Shown one piece after another: positions 1 through 8,678 of a DNA stretch of 64,000 nt. Positions within the stretch are counted from its first letter, which is position 1. Every line of letters starts with the position of its first letter. Below the pieces are notes generated by a model, which worked only from the letters and a program-made list of their open reading frames with translations, had not been told where the DNA came from and searched no databases. The stretch comes from Prochlorococcus sp. AG-347-K16 (GTDB lineage: Bacteria; Cyanobacteriota; Cyanobacteriia; PCC-6307; Cyanobiaceae), in the NCBI GenBank assembly GCA_003281405.1, contig QCCD01000006.1, positions 1 to 64,000 on the forward strand, written 5' to 3'. Made by a program: the position numbers and the translations under genes.

Positions 1-724
1 AGCCAGTTCTAATTGAAGTTTTTCTAACTTCAGAACTAATTTCTAGTTCCCATTGTTTTTTATCAATTTTCTTTAAATCTATTAATTCTGTTTTGTATCT
101 AATTTCAACATTTTTGTTTAAGGAAACTAATGACAAATACTCTTTAGTTAAAGCCTCAAAATTAATATCAGTTCCTCTGCCTATTCTGGTAGCAGCAATT
201 TGAGTAGATGGATTTCTATCTTTTGTTATTAGAGGAGCCCATGATGAAATTTCATCAAAAGATGTAGAAAATTCCATATCGATAAATTCAGGATTTTCGG
301 TCATTTTCTGAAATCTTTTTTTTAAAAAAGAAATATTATCCTGACCAGACACAAAGCTAATATGAGGAATAAATTTTAGAAACTTCTTAATATCAATTTT
401 CCCTGCTTCATACAATGAGGCCCATAAAGACATGGATGTTTCAAAAGAACGATTTATTGAGAGCGCTTTATCTATTTTTAGATTTCCTTTTTCATCTAAA
501 GGGGTATAGTTTAATTCGCAATTAGCCGCATGTCCTGTACCTGCATTATTAAAAGCGCCAGTACTTTCACTCCCTGGAGCATTTAATTTTTCTATAATAA
601 GAAATTTTGTATCTGGTAAAACTTCTGAAATTAGGAGGGCTAAAGTACTACTCATTATCCCTCCTCCTACTAAGACTGCATCAAAGTAGCTATTGTCATT
701 AGTGGGATTTTTAGATGAAGTCAC
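1..724 (-). CDS. mqo: Malate:quinone oxidoreductase, N-terminal part (cut by window edge)
   Basis: Oxidises malate to oxaloacetate and passes electrons to quinone; a peripheral membrane FAD enzyme. About 241 N-terminal residues are visible. The FAD-binding glycine motif ([18 protein letters not shown]) lies near residues 14-31, followed by the family segment [20 protein letters not shown]. The start is a GTG at 722-724 because the reading frame has no upstream ATG and the glycine motif begins soon after it. The 3' end lies before base 1, so the C-terminal half is not seen. It is divergent from the Nfu gene at 795, with a 70-bp shared upstream region. Assignment rests on the characteristic Mqo N-terminus. 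Confidence 0.9.
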   Translation of the reverse strand, partial: MTSSKNPTNDNSYFDAVLVGGGIMSSTLALLISEVLPDTKFLIIEKLNAPGSESTGAFNNAGTGHAANCELNYTPLDEKGNLKIDKALSINRSFETSMSLWASLYEAGKIDIKKFLKFIPHISFVSGQDNISFLKKRFQKMTENPEFIDMEFSTSFDEISSWAPLITKDRNPSTQIAATRIGRGTDINFEALTKEYLSLVSLNKNVEIRYKTELIDLKKIDKKQWELEISSEVRKTSIRTG

Positions 725-794
725 AACAGAAAATTATCTTTTTTGCAATTAATCAGATTTCTTTCTAGGCTTATTATAAAGTTAATCCAAAATT

Positions 795-1040
795 ATGAGT
801 ACTGAAACACTCTCGCTGACAAACGAAAATGTAGAAAAAGTCCTTGACGAGCTAAGACCTTTTTTAATTTCAGATGGAGGTAATGTAGAGATTGCAGAAA
901 TAGATGGTCCAATTGTCAAAGTCAGACTTCAAGGAGCATGTGGTAGTTGCCCAAGTAGCACTATGACTCTCAAAATGGGTATTGAAAGAAAGTTAAAAGA
1001 AATGATTCCTGAAATAAGCGAAGTTGTCCAGGTTTTATAA
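795..1040 (+). CDS. NifU C-terminal-domain (Nfu) iron-sulfur scaffold protein
   Basis: A stand-alone Nfu domain of 81 residues that assembles and transfers iron-sulfur clusters; in cyanobacteria such proteins serve photosystem I and other Fe-S proteins. The sequence shows the typical [13 protein letters not shown] stretch (residues 20-32) and the CxxC cluster ligands in GACGSCPSS (Cys49 and Cys52). Length matches cyanobacterial short Nfu proteins. It is transcribed away from mqo and is followed by a convergent small membrane gene. Confidence 0.93.
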   Translation: MSTETLSLTNENVEKVLDELRPFLISDGGNVEIAEIDGPIVKVRLQGACGSCPSSTMTLKMGIERKLKEMIPEISEVVQVL

Positions 1041-1061
1041 AAATTTTTTTACTGAAATATA

Positions 1062-1319
1062 TTATTTAGTTTTTAATTCCTTCAACAAAGATGATTCCAT
1101 ATCAAGGCAATCAATTGGAAGTCCTTGACCAATAGCGATTAAAAGAGGTGCAAGAATTCCTAAAGTAAAAACTAAATTTGATTGGCTTACATCATATTTA
1201 CTCAAAGTAAAAGTTATCAAATAAATAATTGAAAAATAAGCATGTAGTGAAAAAAATTCTTTTGGCTTTAACACTGGCCACCTTAAAGTATTTCCCAAGA
1301 AATATAAAAAACCTGTCAT
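1062..1319 (-). CDS. Small membrane protein, unknown
   Basis: 85 residues with hydrophobic stretches near residues 27-40 and 48-64, so probably two membrane passes, and a charged lysine-rich C-terminus. It is convergent with the Nfu gene and separated from it by 21 bp. I do not recognise a family. No internal disruption is visible, and the reading frame fills the space between the Nfu gene and the noncoding stretch that precedes 1465. Confidence 0.6.
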   Translation of the reverse strand: MTGFLYFLGNTLRWPVLKPKEFFSLHAYFSIIYLITFTLSKYDVSQSNLVFTLGILAPLLIAIGQGLPIDCLDMESSLLKELKTK

Positions 1320-1469
1320 AAATAAATAGTTACATGAAGATTAAACCAAATATAAACATAATCCTTTTTAGAGACTATTTATAAAAAAATTTACCTAAGA
1401 TAATAATTAAAAAAATATTAAATCTTCGTTTCTATTTGTAAAAGCTAGACATGCAGTTAAAAATACGCT

Positions 1470-1574
1470 TATAATAATTTTGTAGCAACCGCTACTTTTT
1501 CGTTCACCCTCATTTGAGGGCGCAGTTCGAGTCATACCATGGAACGGGGGATGGCCGTGTTGTCACATCGAAAC
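1470..1574 (+). promoter_or_regulatory. Promoter and structured 5' leader of the DUF4278 gene
   Basis: A TATAAT-type -10 box lies at 1470-1475, so transcription should begin near 1482. The following 60-90 bases are much richer in G+C than their surroundings. They contain a 5-bp hairpin, CCCTC at 1507-1511 pairing with GAGGG at 1516-1520, and a second short pairing around CCAT/ATGG near 1535-1552. The element continues through the first ATG at 1539 up to the likely start at 1575. The compositional contrast suggests an RNA element rather than a plain untranslated leader. Confidence 0.5.
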
Positions 1575-1748
1575 ATGACTACTTTAACTTACAGAGGTAA
1601 AAACTACGTTCAAAACAAAGAAGCTGCTAAAAAGCAACTTGTTGAACTTACCTACAGAAGAAACGTATACACCAACAGAATGGATGACGCTTCTTCAAGT
1701 AATGAAAAAGCAGAATTAAATTACAGAGGTGTTAATTACACTAAATAA
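1575..1748 (+). CDS. DUF4278 family small protein
   Basis: 57 residues from the ATG at 1575 (69 if the in-frame ATG at 1539 is used). Two copies of the motif [LT]xYRGxxY occur: LTYRGKNY at the N-terminus and LNYRGVNYTK at the C-terminus, with a partial third copy LTYRRNVY between them. This is the signature of DUF4278, common in marine cyanobacteria and of unknown function. I prefer 1575 because the domain begins at MTTLTYRG and the upstream 36 bases belong to a GC-rich leader. A strong terminator follows 16 bp after the stop. Confidence 0.75.
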   Translation: MTTLTYRGKNYVQNKEAAKKQLVELTYRRNVYTNRMDDASSSNEKAELNYRGVNYTK

Positions 1749-1764
1749 TTTAATTAAACAAATT

Positions 1765-1794
1765 AAAAGCCCCTTTTTCAGGGGCTTTTTTTTT
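1765..1794 (+). terminator. Rho-independent terminator after the DUF4278 gene
   Basis: AAAAGCCCC (1765-1773) pairs with GGGGCTTTT (1781-1789) across a 7-base loop, and the stem runs into a T tract ending at 1794. It terminates the DUF4278 transcript and overlaps the first in-frame ATG of the next gene, which argues for the later start of that gene. Confidence 0.92.
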
Positions 1795-1825
1795 GGCTAT
1801 ATTTATCAAGAGTCCTTTAAAAAAT

Positions 1826-2620
1826 ATGTCTGAAAGTTGCTGTAATACAAACACATCGAATAAAGCATCTAATCAATTCGATCATAAAGATGCGATTCAA
1901 GAAAGATATGGTTCAGCCGCACTTGAAAAAGAAAGCTGTCTTTGTACACCAGTTGGTTTTAATCCCGTTTTACTTGAAGCAATTCCTCAAGAGGTTATAG
2001 AAAGAGACTATGGATGTGGTGATCCAACAAAATATGTTCAAAAAAATGATATAGTCTTAGATCTTGGAAGTGGTAGCGGCAAAAATGCTTTTATTTGTGC
2101 CCAAATTGTTGGAAAAGAAGGGAAAGTTATTGGAGTTGATCAGAATCCTGACATGCTTTGTTTATCAAGATCAGCCTCTAAAGAAGTTACAAAAAATATA
2201 GGTTTTAACAATACAGAATTTCTTGAAGGATCAATTGAAAAACTTGATGAAATAGATGAAGATTTAAATCCATTAATCGCCGACAAATCAGTCGATATTA
2301 TTTTAAGTAATTGCGTTTTAAACTTGGTAAGTCCAGAATCTAGAAATAACCTTCTAAGAAATATAAAAAGAGTTTTAAACGATAATGGAAGAATTGCAAT
2401 TAGCGATATTGTCTCTAACAAAAAAGTACCTTTAAGATTGCAAAATGATCATGATCTATGGACAGGATGTATTAGTGGAGCATGGTATGAACCAGACTTT
2501 ATAAGTGATTTTAAAGAACTAGGATTTAAAAATTTAGAATTTGCAGAAAGAAGTGCTGAACCTTGGAAAGTAATTGAGGATATTGAATTTAGAACAGTAA
2601 CTTTAGTGGGCAATATTTAA
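1826..2620 (+). CDS. arsM: ArsM-type arsenite S-adenosylmethionine methyltransferase
   Basis: Methylates trivalent arsenic using SAM. From the ATG at 1826 the protein has 264 residues. The SAM motif VLDLGSGSGKNAF is at residues 77-89. The three cysteines that bind As(III) in ArsM are present in their usual contexts: DYGCGD (Cys64), SNCVLNL (Cys163) and WTGCISGA (Cys215). There is also an N-terminal CC pair and ESCLCTP. An ATG at 1793 lies inside the terminator of the preceding gene, so 1826 is preferred. The aminotransferase gene follows after 30 bp, probably as one unit. The phrase DYGCGDPTKY resembles the ArsM subgroup linked to arsenosugar synthesis; that link is an inference. Confidence 0.85.
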   Translation: MSESCCNTNTSNKASNQFDHKDAIQERYGSAALEKESCLCTPVGFNPVLLEAIPQEVIERDYGCGDPTKYVQKNDIVLDLGSGSGKNAFICAQIVGKEGKVIGVDQNPDMLCLSRSASKEVTKNIGFNNTEFLEGSIEKLDEIDEDLNPLIADKSVDIILSNCVLNLVSPESRNNLLRNIKRVLNDNGRIAISDIVSNKKVPLRLQNDHDLWTGCISGAWYEPDFISDFKELGFKNLEFAERSAEPWKVIEDIEFRTVTLVGNI

Positions 2621-2650
2621 AAAATTCAAGAGTTTAAAATATAAATTTCC

Positions 2651-3826
2651 ATGAGAAATAATCTAAGAGATCAAATACCCGCATTAAAAAATAAGTATTA
2701 TTTCAACTATGGCGGTCAAGGACCATTACCAAAATCTTCTCTAGAAGCAATAGTTAAAACTTGGGAAATTATCCAAGATTTAGGACCATTTACTAATGAT
2801 ATGTGGCCTTTTATTTATAAAGAAATATTTACCACAAAAAGAATCATTGCACAAAAATTAGGTGTCAATTCAAAGAATGTAGCTCTTACCGAAAACATCT
2901 CTTCTGGTATGATTTTGCCCTTCTGGGGAATAAAAGTAAAAGAGGGAGAAGAGTTGTTAATAAGTGACTGTGAACATCCTGGAGTAGTGGCTGCAAGTCG
3001 TGAATTTTGCAGGAGAAATAAATTAATATTCAAAATTTTGCCAATCCAAAAAATTAAAAATCTAAACGATGAAAATATAATTTTAGAGATTTTGAAAAAT
3101 CTAAATAGTAAGACTAAGATCCTAATTATTTCTCATATCTTATGGAACTTTGGATATAAAATCCCTTTAAAAAAAATTTCTATCGAATTAAAAAATAATC
3201 GAGAAGATTCTTATTTACTTGTTGATGGAGCCCAAACCTTTGGTCACATAAATATTGAAAAAGAAGTTTTTTATTCCGATTTATATTCAATAACTTCTCA
3301 TAAATGGGCATGTGGACCAGAAGGACTTGGAGCCATTTATGTCTCAGATAGATTTATTCATGAAACAGATCCAACAATAATTGGTTGGAAATCATTAAAA
3401 AAAGAACAAGGTATTTATGAGCCTTCAGATAATCTTTTTCATGATGATGCAAGGAAATTTGAAATAGCTACCTCTTGTATTCCTTTACTTGCTGGGCTTC
3501 GGAATTCTTTAGATCTTTTGGATAAAGACTGCCATGAAAAAGAAAAAAACAAAAATATCAAAAAATTAAGTGGAAAACTTTGGGATGAATTAAATCAATC
3601 AAAGGGTGTTAAATTAGTTTTAGAAAAAAAATATTTAAATGGGATTGTTAGTTTTAATATCGAAAATATTAAAGATAAGGATAAATATGTAAAGAAACTT
3701 GGAGAAAAGAAAATTTGGATTAGAGTTTTAGAAGATCCAAAATGGTTTAGAGCATGCGTACATCAAATGACTACAGAAGCTGAGATTGATTTACTTGCTA
3801 GAGAAATAAAAAAAATATTGACTTAA
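2651..3826 (+). CDS. Class V aminotransferase (cysteine desulfurase-like fold)
   Basis: PLP enzyme of fold type I, 391 residues. The PLP-binding region is clear: LLVDGAQTFGHI supplies the aspartate, and SITSHKWACGPEGLGAIYV holds the Schiff-base lysine near residue 219. The C-terminal half is typical of class V aminotransferases. It lacks the extended SufS/IscS active-site cysteine loop signature, so the substrate is uncertain; it could be a desulfurase-like or an isopenicillin-epimerase-like enzyme. It follows the arsM-type gene by 30 bp on the same strand and converges on the SDR gene downstream. Confidence 0.8.
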   Translation: MRNNLRDQIPALKNKYYFNYGGQGPLPKSSLEAIVKTWEIIQDLGPFTNDMWPFIYKEIFTTKRIIAQKLGVNSKNVALTENISSGMILPFWGIKVKEGEELLISDCEHPGVVAASREFCRRNKLIFKILPIQKIKNLNDENIILEILKNLNSKTKILIISHILWNFGYKIPLKKISIELKNNREDSYLLVDGAQTFGHINIEKEVFYSDLYSITSHKWACGPEGLGAIYVSDRFIHETDPTIIGWKSLKKEQGIYEPSDNLFHDDARKFEIATSCIPLLAGLRNSLDLLDKDCHEKEKNKNIKKLSGKLWDELNQSKGVKLVLEKKYLNGIVSFNIENIKDKDKYVKKLGEKKIWIRVLEDPKWFRACVHQMTTEAEIDLLAREIKKILT

Positions 3827-3854
3827 AGATCTATTGATATAAAAAAAATTTAGT

Positions 3855-4559
3855 TTACCAAGGTATCTCCAAGTTGTCCCATGCAATAAATTTTCCTGTA
3901 GATTCTGGTGATTGATTTTTAATAATATTTATCAGGAATTGGGAGGATTTTTCTTTACTAAATAATTTATGTTCTGGAACAAATTTATGAAAAGGTCTAG
4001 ATAAATCAGTATCTACTGTTCCTGGATGAAGCAATGTGATAACAGCCTTTGGGAAACGTCTAGCCCATTCAATACTTAAAGATTTAAAAAACTGATTTTG
4101 CGCAGATTTTGCAGCTCTATATGAATACCAACCTCCAGTTTGATTATCACCAATGCTACCAACTCTTGCACTTATACTTGCAAAATTAAAATCGCAATCT
4201 TTTGGTATAAATTCTTCAATCGCTTTAGCTAATAAAATAGGAGAAAAGGCATTTATTGAAAAACTTTCCATCATATTCTTTTTATCAAGATGTTGTAGTC
4301 TTTTTTCTGGTTGAAGCGAATCACTATGAAGTCTACCTGTAGCATTAACAACTAGCCTTAATTTTGAAGGATGATTTGATATTTTATTTTTCAACTGCAA
4401 AAGGGATTGAGAATCCTCTATATCTAATTCCCAAAAAGGATTAAATTCACTTTTTCTTCCACACAAAACAACATCTAAATCTTTTTCACTTTCATTCAGA
4501 TCTTTAGCTAGTTGTGTTCCAATTCCACCTGCGCCTACAACTAAGGCTAAGCCTTTCAT
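3855..4559 (-). CDS. Short-chain dehydrogenase/reductase
   Basis: NAD(P)-dependent oxidoreductase of 234 residues. The N-terminus has the dinucleotide motif VVGAGGIGTQLA (residues 7-18). The catalytic Ser lies in FASISARVGS and the Tyr/Lys pair in WYSYRAAKSAQNQF (YxxxK). LLHPGTVDTDLSRPF near the C-terminus is the usual post-catalytic segment. The overall pattern resembles C-factor-type SDRs. The substrate cannot be read from sequence. It is convergent with the aminotransferase gene and lies 81 bp downstream of murE on the same strand. Confidence 0.85.
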   Translation of the reverse strand: MKGLALVVGAGGIGTQLAKDLNESEKDLDVVLCGRKSEFNPFWELDIEDSQSLLQLKNKISNHPSKLRLVVNATGRLHSDSLQPEKRLQHLDKKNMMESFSINAFSPILLAKAIEEFIPKDCDFNFASISARVGSIGDNQTGGWYSYRAAKSAQNQFFKSLSIEWARRFPKAVITLLHPGTVDTDLSRPFHKFVPEHKLFSKEKSSQFLINIIKNQSPESTGKFIAWDNLEIPW

Positions 4560-4640
4560 TTTATTAAAAATAACTCCATTGATTCTAAGAAACTTTTCTT
4601 GTGATTTGCGTAAAAATCTTCCTTATTTGATTAGGAAATT

Positions 4641-6176
4641 TTATTGAGATTTATTTTTTTCTTTTAATAATTTATAAGCTATTTTTCTATCATCAAAATT
4701 AATAACTTTATCATTGAGAATTTGGTAGTCTTCATGTCCTTTTCCTGCAATTAAAATAATATCTTTTTTTTTGGCAAATTTAATAGATTCATTTATTGCT
4801 TTAAATCTATCAATTTCAATTGTTATTTTTTCTCTTTTTTTTATACCCATCAAAATATCATTCACTATCTTTTGGGGTTCTTCTGATCTTGGATTATCTG
4901 AAGTTATAAAAAGTTGATCAGACAACTCTTCAGCTATTGATCCCATTAAAGGCCTTTTACTACGATCACGATCTCCTCCACAGCCAAAAACAGTTATTAG
5001 TTTCCCTTCACAAAGTTTTTTAATTGATTGCAAAACTTTTTTTAATCCATCAGGAGTGTGGGCATAATCAACAATTACTGTTGGAAGAGATCTTGAAACG
5101 TCATTATCATCAATCTGTATTTTCTCCATTCTCCCAGGAGCACCAGGGAAAGATTGTATTAGCTTTGATAAATCTTTTAAAGAAAAATTCAGTTTATACA
5201 AAATTGTTATTGCTTGAATAGCATTCATTAAATTAAATTCACCAACAAGTGGAACAAACAGTTGAATTTTTTCCCTAGGTGTATGAAAAATACAAGTGGA
5301 ACCACTTTCAGTAAATTTTTTATCTGTTACGAAAAAAAAATCATTATTTTCAAATTCACTTTCAGTAATCTTTGTAGACACTAATGAAGATCTTTTTTCA
5401 AGATCAGACGATAATTTAGATATCCAATGGTCATCGTGATTTAATACAGAAATTCCATCCTTTTCTCTTAAATAAGGCGGGAAAAACAATTTTCTTTTTG
5501 TTTGAAAATAAGATTCCATATCTGAGTGATAATCAAGATGATCTTGAGTTAAATTAGTAAAAATAGCCGCCTCAAATTCGCATCCTGATATCCTCTTTTG
5601 AGCAATAGAATGAGAACTTACCTCTAATATCGCGAATTCAGATTCAGCCTCAACAGCAGCATTTAATTTCTTTTGAAGTTTATCGGCGAAATCAGTTGTA
5701 TGAGAAGCCACTTCTGAGAAGCCAGGCCATCTATTAAACAAGGTCCCAAATAATGCAGTCTTTTTCCCTAATTTTTTTAAAAGATATTCCAATAAGAAAG
5801 TAATTGTCGTTTTTCCATTAGTACCAGTAACACCAATGAGTTTAAGTTTTCTTGAAGGCCTATTCCAAAACTCAGCGACAATTTGACCAAAAATATAATC
5901 TAAATTATCCTCAATAACCAAAATCCTTTCTCGATCAATAGATCCAATTCTCTCTTTTGCAGCAGACCCAATAATGGCAGCCTCCGCGCCATTTTCAATT
6001 GCCTCAATACAAAATTTTCCTCCATCGACATTTAAACCAGGCATTCCTAAAAATAAAGTTCCTTTTTGTACTTCTTTAGAGTTAAAAGAAATATTATTGA
6101 TTTCATGATCGATTAAATCTAATGAAGGAATAATTCCTACTAAATCTAAAAGTTTATGTAATTTTATAGATCTCAT
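4641..6176 (-). CDS. murE: UDP-MurNAc-L-Ala-D-Glu:meso-diaminopimelate ligase
   Basis: Cytoplasmic peptidoglycan precursor ligase that adds the third amino acid. The 511-residue protein has the Mur ligase P-loop GVTGTNGKTTITF (about residues 115-127), the conserved HSIAQKR and TNLTQDHLDYHSDME segments, and the C-terminal TSDNPRSEEP. DNPR is the motif that marks specificity for meso-diaminopimelate. Length is as expected. It stands 10 bp downstream of a glutaredoxin-like gene, which follows yidD, so these three may be cotranscribed. Confidence 0.96.
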   Translation of the reverse strand: MRSIKLHKLLDLVGIIPSLDLIDHEINNISFNSKEVQKGTLFLGMPGLNVDGGKFCIEAIENGAEAAIIGSAAKERIGSIDRERILVIEDNLDYIFGQIVAEFWNRPSRKLKLIGVTGTNGKTTITFLLEYLLKKLGKKTALFGTLFNRWPGFSEVASHTTDFADKLQKKLNAAVEAESEFAILEVSSHSIAQKRISGCEFEAAIFTNLTQDHLDYHSDMESYFQTKRKLFFPPYLREKDGISVLNHDDHWISKLSSDLEKRSSLVSTKITESEFENNDFFFVTDKKFTESGSTCIFHTPREKIQLFVPLVGEFNLMNAIQAITILYKLNFSLKDLSKLIQSFPGAPGRMEKIQIDDNDVSRSLPTVIVDYAHTPDGLKKVLQSIKKLCEGKLITVFGCGGDRDRSKRPLMGSIAEELSDQLFITSDNPRSEEPQKIVNDILMGIKKREKITIEIDRFKAINESIKFAKKKDIILIAGKGHEDYQILNDKVINFDDRKIAYKLLKEKNKSQ

Positions 6177-6186
6177 ATAAAAAAAA

Positions 6187-6489
6187 TTATTTCTCCAGAA
6201 TGGTACTAATATTTTTTTTAAACCAATTCTTTAATTGATCATCTTTTAATCTTGGAGAAATGCGAGGCAATTCTATGATCTCCTCAAACCTAATTCTTTC
6301 AATAGCAATAACAGGTACTTCATAATCATATTTTTTATATTTATCTTTATATAAATCGACCCTATCAATATCAATTTCTTTAAGCTCTTCTAGATTAGGG
6401 AATAACTCATTAAGATTTATTTTTGCCAGTTTGTTTTTTAATGAATCACAAAGGCAACATCCCTGCCTAACAAAAATAAATATTTTCAT
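6187..6489 (-). CDS. Glutaredoxin-like (DUF836-type) thioredoxin-fold protein
   Basis: 100 residues beginning MKIFIFVRQGCCLCDSLK. The cysteines at 11 and 14 form a CxxC redox motif at the usual place after the first beta strand, and YEVPVIAI supplies the cis-proline loop. This matches the glutaredoxin-like DUF836 family. Its partner is not known. It lies 4 bp after yidD and 10 bp before murE, all on the minus strand. Confidence 0.8.
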   Translation of the reverse strand: MKIFIFVRQGCCLCDSLKNKLAKINLNELFPNLEELKEIDIDRVDLYKDKYKKYDYEVPVIAIERIRFEEIIELPRISPRLKDDQLKNWFKKNISTILEK

Positions 6490-6493
6490 TCAT

Positions 6494-6730
6494 TTAGTCA
6501 GGCACAGGGTCACATCCACAGGGAGTTAAAGGATGACATCTGCTTAATCTTTTTAAAGTTAACCACCCTCCCTTCCAAGGACCATGTCTAGTAATTGCCT
6601 CGTATCCATAAGAGCTGCAACTTGGAATAAATCTGCATCTTGGTCCAAAAAAAGGAGAAAACCACTTTTGATAAAACGAAATCATAAAAAGAAGTATAGA
6701 AGTAATTGATTTATTAATAGTTTTGAACAC
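6494..6730 (-). CDS. yidD: YidD membrane protein insertion efficiency factor
   Basis: 78-residue membrane-associated protein that assists YidC-dependent insertion. The family core is complete: [19 protein letters not shown] then [20 protein letters not shown], and [13 protein letters not shown] at the end. It is divergent from rpsD and heads the yidD / glutaredoxin-like / murE run. Confidence 0.95.
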   Translation of the reverse strand: MFKTINKSITSILLFMISFYQKWFSPFFGPRCRFIPSCSSYGYEAITRHGPWKGGWLTLKRLSRCHPLTPCGCDPVPD

Positions 6731-6825
6731 TTTAATGATGTAAAATAATATTTCCAGTAGTAATTAGTTTAATTGAATTTAATCAATTATCCAATTTATT
6801 GCAAATTTCTATTGAATTTAAAATT

Positions 6826-7434
6826 ATGTCAAGATACCGCGGCCCCAGATTAAGGGTTACGCGTCGCTTGGGAGAACTACCAGGTCTCACCAGGAAAGCT
6901 TCAAAGAAGTCTAATCCTCCAGGTCAGCACGGCCAAGCCCGTCGCAAGCGATCAGAATATGCAATTCGTCTAGAAGAAAAGCAGAAACTTAGGTTTAATT
7001 ATGGAGTTTCTGAAAAACAACTAGTTCGTTATGTAAAAAAAGCTAGAGCTCAAGAAGGATCTACAGGAACTAACCTACTAAGACTTTTGGAAAACAGACT
7101 TGATAATGTTTGTTTTAGATTAGGTTTTGGAGGTACCATTCCAGGCTCAAGACAATTAGTAAATCATGGCCATGTAACCGTTAATGGAAAGGTTCTTGAT
7201 ATTGCTGGTTATCAATGCAAATCAGGCGATGTAATCGGAATTAAAGAAAACAAAGCAAGCAAAAAACTTGTTGAAGTTAATATAGAATTCCCTGGCTTAG
7301 CAAATGTTCCACCTCATCTTGATTTAGACAAACCTAAATTAACGGGAAAAATAAATGGGAAATGCGATAGAGAGTGGGTGGCTCTTGAAATAAACGAACT
7401 ACTAGTTGTTGAATATTATTCAAGAAAAGTTTAA
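6826..7434 (+). CDS. rpsD: 30S ribosomal protein S4
   Basis: Primary 16S rRNA-binding protein of the small subunit, 202 residues from the ATG at 6826. [20 protein letters not shown] is the usual cyanobacterial S4 N-terminus. The S4 RNA-binding domain ([20 protein letters not shown] then [12 protein letters not shown]) occupies about residues 90-155. An in-frame ATG 27 bp upstream would add nine residues absent from the family, so I reject it. A hairpin terminator follows. Confidence 0.97.
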   Translation: MSRYRGPRLRVTRRLGELPGLTRKASKKSNPPGQHGQARRKRSEYAIRLEEKQKLRFNYGVSEKQLVRYVKKARAQEGSTGTNLLRLLENRLDNVCFRLGFGGTIPGSRQLVNHGHVTVNGKVLDIAGYQCKSGDVIGIKENKASKKLVEVNIEFPGLANVPPHLDLDKPKLTGKINGKCDREWVALEINELLVVEYYSRKV

Positions 7435-7456
7435 TACTACTTTTCTTTGGATTATT

Positions 7457-7490
7457 AAATCTCTCATTAAAAAAAATGAGAGATTTAATT
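7457..7490 (+). terminator. Hairpin terminator after rpsD
   Basis: AAATCTCTCATT (7457-7468) is a perfect 12-bp match to AATGAGAGATTT (7475-7486) with a 6-base A loop, then a T-rich tail. It lies 23 bp past the rpsD stop. Confidence 0.8.
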
Positions 7491-7511
7491 TAATTCTTAT
7501 TTTTAAAAATA

Positions 7512-8675
7512 ATGGGAAATAAGGAAAATAATATCAAAAAGCCAGGTTTTAAGACCCTATCTATTCACCATGGGGAAACATTTGCAGAAGAAACTGGATG
7601 CGTTATGCCTCCTATTTTTTCTACATCCACTTTTAAACATGGAAATAAAGATAATTTCGACTACACCAGATCAGGCAATCCAAACTTTAGAATTCTAGAA
7701 AGCGTCCTTAAATCAATAGAAGATTCTAAATACTGTACAGTTTTTGGATCTGGAATTAGTGCGGTAACTGCAATTTCATCAACACTAAAATCAGGTGACA
7801 AGATACTCTGCGAGTCAAATCTCTATGGTTGTACAGTGAGGATGTTCGAAAAAGTTTTCAAGAAATTTGGGCTAGAAGTTTTATACACAGATTTTACAAA
7901 CGAAAATAATATCAAAAAGATTTCATACTTCGAGCCAACCTTGATATGGCTAGAAAGTCCAACTAATCCACTTTTGAAGGTACTTGATATTAAGGCGATT
8001 TGTGATGAAGCGAATAAACTACAAATCCCAGTAGTAGTAGACAACACCTTTTCAACGGCACTTATTCAAAAACCATTGGACCTTGGTGCAACACTATCAC
8101 TCGTAAGCACAACAAAATTCATTAATGGACATAGTGATGCACTTGGTGGAGCAGTACTTACAAATAATGAGGTATGGAATAATAAGATGCTTTTCTCTCA
8201 AAAAGCTCTAGGGCTTCAACCATCTCCTTTTGATAGTTGGCTCATTACGAGAGGAGTAAAAACTCTTCCTTTAAGAATCGAACAACAAACGCAAAGTGCA
8301 AAATTAATTTCTGAAGAATTAGACAATCATAAAATAATTAGTAAAGTAATTTATCCTTTTAATCAAAAACATCCGCAATTTAATTTAGCAAAATCGCAAA
8401 TGCGATCTGGAGGTTCGATGATCACCATAAAATTAAATTTAAATAAAGAGGATACTTTTAAATTTTGCAAATCACTCAAATATTTCTCGCTAGCAGAAAG
8501 CCTTGGAGGAGTTGAAAGTTTAATTTGTCACCCCGCAACAATGACTCATGCTTCTGTTGATGATGAAACAAAAAATCTTTTAGGGATAAATGATGCTCTT
8601 GTCAGATTATCGATTGGATGTGAAGAAACAAACGATTTAATCTCAGACATATTATTTGCTTTAAATAAATTCTGA
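7512..8675 (+). CDS. Cys/Met metabolism PLP enzyme (cystathionine lyase/synthase family)
   Basis: 387-residue trans-sulfuration family enzyme. The PLP lysine is in STTKFINGHSDALGGA; DYTRSGNPNFRILE and FGSGISAVTA are the family phosphate-binding segments, and SLGGVESLICHPATMTHA is the conserved C-terminal substrate loop. It probably acts on cystathionine or an O-acylhomoserine. Lyase and synthase cannot be separated safely from sequence. The next gene is a second family member only 3 bp away, so the pair could provide cystathionine synthase and lyase; cysK follows. Confidence 0.88.
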   Translation: MGNKENNIKKPGFKTLSIHHGETFAEETGCVMPPIFSTSTFKHGNKDNFDYTRSGNPNFRILESVLKSIEDSKYCTVFGSGISAVTAISSTLKSGDKILCESNLYGCTVRMFEKVFKKFGLEVLYTDFTNENNIKKISYFEPTLIWLESPTNPLLKVLDIKAICDEANKLQIPVVVDNTFSTALIQKPLDLGATLSLVSTTKFINGHSDALGGAVLTNNEVWNNKMLFSQKALGLQPSPFDSWLITRGVKTLPLRIEQQTQSAKLISEELDNHKIISKVIYPFNQKHPQFNLAKSQMRSGGSMITIKLNLNKEDTFKFCKSLKYFSLAESLGGVESLICHPATMTHASVDDETKNLLGINDALVRLSIGCEETNDLISDILFALNKF

Positions 8676-8678
8676 AAA

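Noticed and set aside
1793-1825. Earlier ATG of the arsM-type gene
   Set aside because: It lies in the T tract of the terminator of the previous gene and adds residues unlike the family; 1826 fits better.
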